From NCBI GenBank assembly GCA_031551275.1, contig JAVBNX010000009.1, positions 1 through 64,000 of the forward strand: a stretch of DNA of 64,000 nucleotides, in the 5' to 3' direction. The notes under the pieces were generated by a model. It saw only the letters and a list, made by a program, of their open reading frames with translations, had not been told where the DNA came from and searched no databases. Each line of letters begins with the position of its first letter. The stretch's first letter is position 1. Position numbers and translations under genes: made by a program. Positions 58,688 to 64,000 of the stretch are shown here, piece after piece. Origin of the DNA: JAVBMJ01 sp031551275 (lineage in GTDB: Bacteria > Bacteroidota > Bacteroidia > Bacteroidales > Rikenellaceae).

Positions 58688-58921
58688 TACTAAAGTGCGA
58701 GCCTATGCGGTAATGAAAAAATAACGTTCGTTTTGCGGAGACGCAAAGCAGCGGCATTGAATATGTTAGCTTGATCCGGCTTTCGAAACTTAGACACTTC
58801 CGAATACCACCGGGGATAATTGAACGTTCACGTGCAATACGTGGGCTTTACTCATTATCCGGTGGTATAGGTAGTCTAAGACCTCGAAAGCCGATAAGAA
58901 GGTAAAGTCCCACGTTTTTTT
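58688..58921 (+). ncRNA. structured RNA 1 with pseudoknot-type pairing
   Basis: No coding frame. Pairings: CGGCTTTCGA/TCGAAAGCCG (58777-58786, 58884-58893) with ACTTAGAC/GTCTAAG inside; ACCACCGGGGATAAT/ATTATCCGGTGGT (58806-58820, 58854-58866); and ACGTGGGCTTTAC/GTAAAGTCCCACGT (58839-58851, 58902-58914) followed by eight Ts. The last stem crosses the first two, so they compete or form a pseudoknot. It shares a 19-nt core (GGCTTTCGAAACTTAGACA) with RNA 3 and nearly with RNA 2. Confidence 0.7.
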
Positions 58922-58965
58922 ATGAAGCGCTTGCTCCGGAACGAAATCTTAGTATCTTTGCGTCA

Positions 58966-59076
58966 ATCGCTTTACCCCCGACCGCTAAGTTAGGAGCCCT
59001 ATTTGGCTTTCGAGACTTAGACACCGGTCGCCAGAGTAAAGCGCCTGACGCCTGCATTCCGCGGGCGTCATTTTTT
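58966..59076 (+). ncRNA. structured RNA 2
   Basis: Starts after the TATCTTTG box at 58953-58960. Nested stems CGCTTTAC/GTAAAGCG (58968-58975, 59035-59042), CGACCG/CGGTCG, CTAAGT/ACTTAG and AGCC/GGCT close a compact fold around GGCTTTCGAGACTTAGACA. The terminator GACGCCtgcattccGCGGGCGTC (59047-59069) has a T6 tail at 59071-59076. Length about 110 nt. Confidence 0.7.
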
Positions 59077-59124
59077 ATACGCGCGCCCCTTGGCAATTCA
59101 CGATTAATTCATACCTTTGGACCA

Positions 59125-59341
59125 TTACCAATCCACACTGCCTATGCCAGATAAGCCTTAGTCGACTTCACTCCGCCCCGCACGCGCGGGGCACTACATA
59201 AAAAGCGTTCGCTCCATTCCGGCTTTCGAAACTTAGACAACTTTGAAGACCACCGGGGATAAAGTGTAAGCGTTCACGTATTGAGCGTGGATATTACTCG
59301 TTTATCCGGCCATCGGCCAAGAGTAATGTCCCGCGTTTTTT
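59125..59341 (+). ncRNA. structured RNA 3, possibly the leader of the kelch lipoprotein
   Basis: Starts after TACCTTTG at 59112-59119. It contains a GCCCCGC/GCGGGGC hairpin (59175-59192), the core GGCTTTCGAAACTTAGACAA, and GGATAAA (59257-59263) able to pair with TTTATCC (59301-59307) inside the loop of the terminator stem GCGTGGATATTACTC / GAGTAATGTCCCGCG (59285-59299, 59321-59335; T6 tail). No other promoter precedes the lipoprotein at 59403, so read-through would express it: an attenuator-like arrangement. Confidence 0.65.
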
Positions 59342-59402
59342 ATGCGCTTACATCAAACCGTCCGCATCCGGGACACGCGGAAAATCAAACGAGAAAACGA
59401 CT

Positions 59403-60335
59403 ATGAAACGGCATTTTTTCACTGCATTCTGCATGGCGCTCCTCTGCGCCTGCACCGTGGCCCCCGGCGATCCCGACGACGAGAACGGGGGGGACAACAA
59501 CGGCGGGAACAACAACGGAGGCAACAACAACGGCGGTACCCCGAGCGCCGTGTTCACCAAAAAGGCGACCATCGGCACCTCCAGCACCGCGAACGGAACG
59601 GCGACCTGGTTCAACAACCGCATCCATGTGGCCTGCCCGAACGGCGAGTGGTGGCAATACGATATCGCCACGAATACCTGGACGGACCACCCTACGCTTC
59701 CGGTGGTCTATAGCGCATCGATATTTTCATCCGGTGGTAATCTCTATGCGGCAGGAAGTCCTCAGGGCGGTTTTTCACGCATCTATAAATATGGGGCGAA
59801 TAAGTGGGACGAGATATACAATACCACAGCCAATCAAATAACCCTTAATAAACATCTGTTCTCTATCGCCGGAAAGTCCTACTTTGCCAGTTCTTCATAT
59901 AACCTGCCGTATGCTTTTGATACTGCCGCCAACCAACTCGCTGAGGCCGGTAAAGGAGGTAGCGTAAACCCGTTTAACGCCTACTGGAATTTTGCGGCGA
60001 TGTCGGGTGTTTATAACGGCCGGGGATATGTGCTTGTCGGTCAAAATCCGGCTATATTTGAATACAATCCCGTTAACGATCTGTGGCTTAAAAAGATCGA
60101 AACGAGTACGGGCTACGGCTATCCCGTTTGTATGATAGGGGGAAAGATCGTTTTCGTGGACAATAAACAAATCCGGATCTACGATATAGCCAGTAACGAC
60201 TGGGGCGGCGGCTGGGAATATAGTGAAAATTATCCACCCGGGTACAATAAGTTTCCACCCGCCATCGAGGTGAACGGCAAGGGTTACATCATCGGCGGCA
60301 GCGACTTCGGCACCTATGAAATAACCCTGAAATAG
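59403..60335 (+). CDS. kelch-like beta-propeller lipoprotein
   Basis: A 310-residue lipoprotein (MKRHFFTAFCMALLCACTV, lipobox LCAC) with a Gly/Asn/Asp linker (about 28-45, GGDNNGGNNNGGNNNGG) and then a kelch-like propeller: GTATWFNNRIHVACPNGEWWQYDIATNTWTDHPTLP, GYVLVGQNPAIFEYNPVNDLWLKKI, GGKIVFVDNKQIRIYDIASNDW, VNGKGYIIGGSDFGTYEI. Surface-exposed substrate or partner binding is usual for such proteins. It is preceded by the third structured RNA and its terminator, without an evident promoter of its own. A terminator follows. Confidence 0.78.
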   Translation: MKRHFFTAFCMALLCACTVAPGDPDDENGGDNNGGNNNGGNNNGGTPSAVFTKKATIGTSSTANGTATWFNNRIHVACPNGEWWQYDIATNTWTDHPTLPVVYSASIFSSGGNLYAAGSPQGGFSRIYKYGANKWDEIYNTTANQITLNKHLFSIAGKSYFASSSYNLPYAFDTAANQLAEAGKGGSVNPFNAYWNFAAMSGVYNGRGYVLVGQNPAIFEYNPVNDLWLKKIETSTGYGYPVCMIGGKIVFVDNKQIRIYDIASNDWGGGWEYSENYPPGYNKFPPAIEVNGKGYIIGGSDFGTYEITLK

Positions 60336-60358
60336 CCTGTCTGCCATTACGGAACAAG

Positions 60359-60394
60359 CGCCCCGCACCGGAAGATGCGGGGCGTTCGTTTTTT
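60359..60394. terminator. terminator after the kelch-like gene
   Basis: CGCCCCGCA / TGCGGGGCG stem with an 8-nt loop, then TTCGTTTTTT. Confidence 0.85.
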
Positions 60395-60439
60395 GCTGAA
60401 CTACACCTCCGGCCAGAAACCCTACGGTTCCCGAAATTT

Positions 60440-61084
60440 TTACAGCCAACTCCTGAAACGGCGGATGTACAGCCGTTTGACCCCCTGCGCGGCCAGGCAG
60501 TAGCCCATCAGGATGGCCGCCGCCCACAGGTAGTAGACCCCCGGCAGGGGAGAGAACCCTATGTCGCGGCCCAGCCCGGTGTAGGGGAGCCAGACCCCGA
60601 GCGCCATGAGCACCGCCGAGGAGAGGATCAGCTGCACACTGGCGTTGGATTGCAGCAGGGGGATCTTCTCGGTGCGCAGGGCCTCGGCGCTCTTGTTGGA
60701 GTGGTACTCCTGGATGAATTTGAGCGATGCCGCCGCCAGCACCATGACCAGGATAATGGTCATACCGGTATAGTCTTTGGTAAAGTAGCTGACCGCCGCC
60801 AAGGTAAACAATACCAGGTTGAAAGGGCTTTTAAAGGCCGCGAGCAGTTGCACCCACCAGGGCATGGCCTTCTCCTGCACGATCAGGTTGCGTCCGAATT
60901 TCTCCAGGCGCGCGCGGGCCTCCTTTCGGGTCAGCCCCCGGGGCGAGGTTTCGAGACGCTCATACGCCTGCTGCGGGGTCAGGCCCGCCGCGGCGATGAG
61001 CGCGGCGGAGATCCTGCGCTCCTTGTCGCTTCCTATGCGTTTGTGTAAATCGCGGTGTATGAGTCTGAAAAAAGAGGCTCGCAT
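60440..61084 (-). CDS. internally deleted MgtA-type P-type ATPase (N- and C-terminal ends fused)
   Basis: A 214-residue protein. Residues 1-137 are the N-terminus of a MgtA/MgtB Mg2+-ATPase: HRDLHKRI, cation-ATPase N domain GLTRKEARARLEKFGRNLIV, first two membrane helices PFNLVLFTLAAVSYF and ILVMVLAAASLKFIQEYHSNKSAEALR. From residue 138 it continues as the MgtA C-terminus (TEKIPLLQSNASVQLILSS ... GVYYLWAAAILMGYCLAAQGVKRLYIRRF). The actuator, P (DKTGT) and N domains, about 650 to 700 residues, are missing in frame. It cannot transport by the normal mechanism. ATG at 61084. The junction lies near 60674. Confidence 0.85.
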   Translation of the reverse strand: MRASFFRLIHRDLHKRIGSDKERRISAALIAAAGLTPQQAYERLETSPRGLTRKEARARLEKFGRNLIVQEKAMPWWVQLLAAFKSPFNLVLFTLAAVSYFTKDYTGMTIILVMVLAAASLKFIQEYHSNKSAEALRTEKIPLLQSNASVQLILSSAVLMALGVWLPYTGLGRDIGFSPLPGVYYLWAAAILMGYCLAAQGVKRLYIRRFRSWL

Positions 61085-61173
61085 AACGGTCTGTTGATCC
61101 GGGGGAAAGAGTCTCAAAAATGGTGCTACGATCGCTTATTCGCTTATCCGCAGGGTTAGTTTAAAAAAATATG

Positions 61174-61181
61174 TATCTTTG
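61174..61181 (+). promoter_or_regulatory. -7 box TATCTTTG of plsY
   Basis: A perfect box that ends 9 nt before the ATG at 61191. Confidence 0.55.
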
Positions 61182-61190
61182 TCGCCCGGA

Positions 61191-61829
61191 ATGGTGTTGA
61201 ATATACTACTGATAATCGCGGCGTACCTCTTAGGCTCGATCCCCAGTGCGGTTTGGATCGGGCGCAGGTACTACGGCGTGGACGTGAGGGAGCACGGCAG
61301 CAAGAACGCGGGCGCTACCAATACGCTCCGGGTGTTGGGCAAACGCGCTGCGTTGCCCGTTTTCGCCATCGACATAGCCAAGGGCTATGTGGCCGTAACA
61401 CTTTCCCAGATATCCTCTTACGACGGGGGGACCCCCGAAATGATCGGCCTGAAGATCGCCCTGTTGGCCGCCGCCGTGCTGGGCCATATTTTCCCGATCT
61501 TCGCGGGCTTCAAGGGCGGCAAAGGGGTCGCCACGCTGGCCGGGGGCGTATTGGCCGTCCATCCCGCCGCGGTAATGCTGTGCCTGATTACCTTTATCCT
61601 GATGCTGGTCTTCACGCACTACGTCTCGTTGTCCTCGATGACCGCCGGGGTCGCCTTCCCGATCTACCTGGTGGCCGTTTACCACGAAAGGTCCGTCCCG
61701 ATGATCGTGCTCGGGTGCGTGATCGCCGTTTTGCTGCTGTTTACCCACCGCAAGAACATAAAGCGCCTGTTAAACGGCACCGAGTCGAAGGTCTATATCT
61801 TCAAGCCGCCCAGGCGCAGGCGGCATTAG
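61191..61829 (+). CDS. plsY: glycerol-3-phosphate acyltransferase PlsY
   Basis: PlsY, 212 residues, transfers acyl groups from acyl phosphate to glycerol-3-phosphate in the inner membrane, the first step of phospholipid synthesis. Five or six helices and all signature motifs: AAYLLGSIPSAVWIGRR (motif 1), GSKNAGATNTLRVLGK (motif 2), GFKGGKGVATLAGG (motif 3) and the C-terminal LLLFTHRKNIKRLLNGTE. The start ATG at 61191 is set by the promoter box; an earlier GTG at 61179 lies inside it. Transcription continues towards the acyl-CoA ligase 40 nt downstream, a fitting lipid pair. Confidence 0.93.
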   Translation: MVLNILLIIAAYLLGSIPSAVWIGRRYYGVDVREHGSKNAGATNTLRVLGKRAALPVFAIDIAKGYVAVTLSQISSYDGGTPEMIGLKIALLAAAVLGHIFPIFAGFKGGKGVATLAGGVLAVHPAAVMLCLITFILMLVFTHYVSLSSMTAGVAFPIYLVAVYHERSVPMIVLGCVIAVLLLFTHRKNIKRLLNGTESKVYIFKPPRRRRH

Positions 61830-61869
61830 CCCCCGCCAGGCTACCAACCCCACACACACATATTAATCC

Positions 61870-63546
61870 ATGTTGCAGGAGAACCTCATTAAACTCTACG
61901 AGCAGAGCTTTCGCGAAAACCGCGAACTGCCGGCTTTGACGGACTACTTCAAGAACGAGACCTTTTCGTATTACGAACTGGCCAAGGAGATAGCCAAACT
62001 GCACCTGCTTTTCCGCGAGTGCAGGATCAAAAAGGGGGACAAGATCGCCCTGATGGGGAGGAACAGCCCCCGCTGGTGCATCGCCTACCTCGCCACGCTG
62101 ACCTACGGGGCGGTAATCGTGCCCATTTTGCAGGATTTCAACGCCAACGACATACACCACATCCTCAACCACAGCGAGAGCAAGCTGCTGTTCATCGGCG
62201 ACACCTTCTGGGACGTGATCGAGGAGGACCAGGTGGAGAACATCGCCGCGGCCTTCACGCTGACCGATTTCTCCTGCATCTACGAGCGCAAAGGCTCCTC
62301 GGTGGCCCGCTTCCAGAAGGAGATCATGAAGCACTACCGCAAGGCCTACCCCGGCGGTTTCGGTCCCGAGCACATCAAATACCCCGACCTTCCCAACGAC
62401 GCGCTCGCGCTGCTCAACTACACCTCGGGCACGACCGGATTCAGCAAGGGGGTCATGCTTTCGATCAACAATTTGACCGGCAACGTGGTCTTCGTGCGCG
62501 ACAAGAAGCTCCACTGGAAACGCAGCCGGATCGTCTCCTTTTTACCCCTGGCCCACGCCTACGGCTGCGCGGTGGATATGCTCTCGCCCCTGGCCGTCGG
62601 TTCGCACATCAACCTGCTGGGTAAGATCCCCGCGCCCAAGGTGCTGACCGAGGCGATGCAGAGCTTCAAGCCCCATACCGTGTGTTCGGTGCCGCTGATC
62701 CTCGAGAAGATATACAAGAAGCAGATCGCCCCCCAGTTGGGCAAGGGCGTGCTCAAGGTAGCCCTCAAGTTGCCGTTGATCGACTCGAAGATCTACGCCT
62801 CCATCCGGAATAAATTGATCGAGACCTTCGGGGGCGAACTGGTCCAGTTCGTGATCGGGGGCGCGCCCCTCAACCGCGAGGTCGAGGAGTTCATGCTCAA
62901 GATCAAGATGCCCATCTCGGTGGGCTACGGCATGACCGAGTGCGGCCCCTTGATCAGCTACACGCCGTTTTACGAGTACAAAGCCACATCCTGCGGCAAG
63001 GTGCTGGAATATGGCCTGATGGAGGCGAGGATCGACTCGCCCAGCCCGCAGACCGTACCCGGCGAGATCATCGTGCGGGGCGAGAACGTGATGATCGGCT
63101 ACTACAAGAACGAGGAGGCCACCAAAGCCGTCCTCGACGACGAGGGCTGGCTCTACACGGGCGACATCGGCACGATGGACCCCGACGGCACGCTCTACAT
63201 CCGCGGCCGCAGCAAGAGCATGATCCTGAGCAGCAACGGCCAGAACATCTACCCCGAGGAGATCGAGTCGAAACTCAACAACCTGCCCTTCGTGATGGAG
63301 TCGCTGGTCATCGAGAAGGGGGGCAAGCTCGTCGCCCTGGTGGTCCCCGACCTCGAACAGGCCGACGCCGTAGGCCTTACGGCCAACGACCTGCCCGAAA
63401 AGTTGGAAGAGACCCGCAAGGAGCTTAACCAACTGGTCGCCCCGTATGAGCAGGTCAGCCAGATCGTGTTGTATCCCAAGGAGTTCGAGAAGACGCCGAA
63501 AAAGAGCATCCGACGTTACCTCTATACCAATACCAACGTGGTGTAA
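61870..63546 (+). CDS. long-chain fatty-acid-CoA ligase (AMP-forming)
   Basis: A 558-residue ANL-superfamily enzyme that activates fatty acids through acyl-AMP to acyl-CoA or acyl-ACP. Motifs: NYTSGTTGFSKGVMLS (A3 P-loop), LPLAHAYGCAVDML, GGAPLNREVEEFM, GYGMTECGPLISYTP (A5), GWLYTGDIGTMDPDGTLYIRGRSKSMILSSNGQNIYPEEIE (A8 with the hinge) and the catalytic lysine in KTPKKSIRRYLY at the C-terminus. It is a peripheral membrane protein typically; substrate chain length is unknown. It follows plsY by 40 nt and ends at a strong terminator. Confidence 0.92.
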   Translation: MLQENLIKLYEQSFRENRELPALTDYFKNETFSYYELAKEIAKLHLLFRECRIKKGDKIALMGRNSPRWCIAYLATLTYGAVIVPILQDFNANDIHHILNHSESKLLFIGDTFWDVIEEDQVENIAAAFTLTDFSCIYERKGSSVARFQKEIMKHYRKAYPGGFGPEHIKYPDLPNDALALLNYTSGTTGFSKGVMLSINNLTGNVVFVRDKKLHWKRSRIVSFLPLAHAYGCAVDMLSPLAVGSHINLLGKIPAPKVLTEAMQSFKPHTVCSVPLILEKIYKKQIAPQLGKGVLKVALKLPLIDSKIYASIRNKLIETFGGELVQFVIGGAPLNREVEEFMLKIKMPISVGYGMTECGPLISYTPFYEYKATSCGKVLEYGLMEARIDSPSPQTVPGEIIVRGENVMIGYYKNEEATKAVLDDEGWLYTGDIGTMDPDGTLYIRGRSKSMILSSNGQNIYPEEIESKLNNLPFVMESLVIEKGGKLVALVVPDLEQADAVGLTANDLPEKLEETRKELNQLVAPYEQVSQIVLYPKEFEKTPKKSIRRYLYTNTNVV

Positions 63547-63563
63547 GCGAGGTTTTATACGAA

Positions 63564-63593
63564 AATACTCCGGCCGAAAGCCGGAGTATTTTT
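63564..63593. terminator. bidirectional terminator after the acyl-CoA ligase
   Basis: AATACTCCGGC / GCCGGAGTATT perfect 11-bp stem with a 5-nt loop, then TTT. It is shared with the convergent partial gene. Confidence 0.85.
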
Positions 63594-63613
63594 GTGTGGT
63601 GCAGATGCCGATT

Positions 63614-64000
63614 CTACTTTACTTTATCAAAAACGACTATTCTTTGCATATTGAATAACTTTTCATCGGGATTGTATTCGTTGAAGACGACATCCTCGAC
63701 CATGATGGAGTGCTCGATCTGTTTATCCTGCATCGATACCCATAACTCCCCGTAATACATTGACCGGCCTTTCACGATAGTGTCGATATTGAATGGGTTG
63801 AAAAGCGATTCGAATTTCACGACAGCGCATAATTCGTTGTTATGCCAGGTAACTCCCGACCAGATATAAGTTAGATATTGATTGGAAAACGTATAGGAAT
63901 TCTCGAACGCTATATCGTTGCCGTCCATTAAGCGGGGGGTAAACGCCTTGTTGAATTCCAGGCTGTCGATAACCTGCCACCCGATCTCCTGCATGATGAC
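63614..64000 (-). CDS. hypothetical protein, 5' end beyond the window
   Basis: The frame is open through the right window edge, so the protein is partial; 129 residues are visible. Nothing before ATG at 63994 excludes a start further right. Text includes GWQVIDSLEFNKAFTPRLMDGNDIAFENSYTFSNQYLTYIWSGVTWHNNELCAVVKFESLFNPFNIDT and GRSMYYGELWVSMQDKQIEHSIMVEDVVFNEY. It looks beta-rich, with no signal visible, and resembles conserved Bacteroidetes hypothetical proteins of DUF-type (KRxxYYGExWxS pattern). Function not assigned. Confidence 0.6.
   Translation of the reverse strand, partial: VIMQEIGWQVIDSLEFNKAFTPRLMDGNDIAFENSYTFSNQYLTYIWSGVTWHNNELCAVVKFESLFNPFNIDTIVKGRSMYYGELWVSMQDKQIEHSIMVEDVVFNEYNPDEKLFNMQRIVVFDKVK

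Noticed and set aside
58741..59340. Self-cleaving ribozyme or tmRNA
   Set aside because: I could not match the conserved cores of hammerhead, twister or tmRNA; each unit ends in an intrinsic terminator instead.

Overview
The window reads as chromosome of a high-GC member of the Bacteroidales, most like Alistipes or another Rikenellaceae. The grounds are gene content (IF-2, TrmD, RsmD, two-domain IspG, OmpP1/FadL, DUF3822, BNR_4 protein, sialate esterase, BspA-like LRR protein, GAF/PAS hybrid kinases) and the recurrent Bacteroidetes -7 promoter box TAnnTTTG ahead of many genes. The genus is an inference from gene families; nothing here names the species.

Layout. 1-9.3 kb: 3' end of infB, a repeat-rich spacer, a DEAD-box helicase, a four-gene leftward operon (MBL hydrolase, trmD, FAH-family hydrolase, maf), aquaporin, rsmD with a small membrane protein, a 164-bp palindrome and a DUF3822 pair. 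9.3-18.7 kb: a rightward operon with ATGA overlaps (RecD-like helicase, U32 protein, RlmI-like methyltransferase), recG with a nitroreductase leftward, and ispG-wbqC rightward. 18.7-35.4 kb: outer-membrane and low-complexity envelope proteins, proS, a KdpD-like kinase lacking the phosphoacceptor histidine, a sialate esterase lipoprotein, an LRR protein, a nitronate monooxygenase/RhlE/cold-shock cluster, a decayed gene, a DUF1893-ECF-DUF1801 operon and a small barrel-like protein.

35.46-47.43 kb is an AT-rich integrative element of about 12 kb in a tRNA-Pro(UGG) gene. A 25-bp exact core repeat lies at both ends; the integrase end holds a complete tRNA and the far end only a 3' tRNA remnant. 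Tandem GGTTTACAC arm-type repeats lie near both ends. Inside, all protein genes run leftward from the tyrosine recombinase: a helicase-like protein with a paralogous small partner, a LytTR regulator, lipoproteins including a WG-repeat protein, small membrane proteins and a probable structured RNA. Four 52-53-bp inverted-repeat elements each sit at or just after a stop codon.

47.4-64 kb returns to core chromosome: gapA, an SGNH esterase, a BNR_4 protein, miaB, two tandemly duplicated hybrid histidine kinases with a scar of yitT between them, yitT itself, a cluster of three promoter-RNA-terminator units, a kelch-like lipoprotein, an internally deleted MgtA-type ATPase, plsY and an acyl-CoA ligase.

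The features most likely to be undescribed are the triple structured-RNA locus (58.7-59.3 kb), the 52-bp elements with the helicase pair in the island, and the island RNA at 39.3-39.6 kb. Starts were chosen from conserved N-termini, overlaps and promoter boxes. No database search was possible, so family names rest on motifs read by eye.
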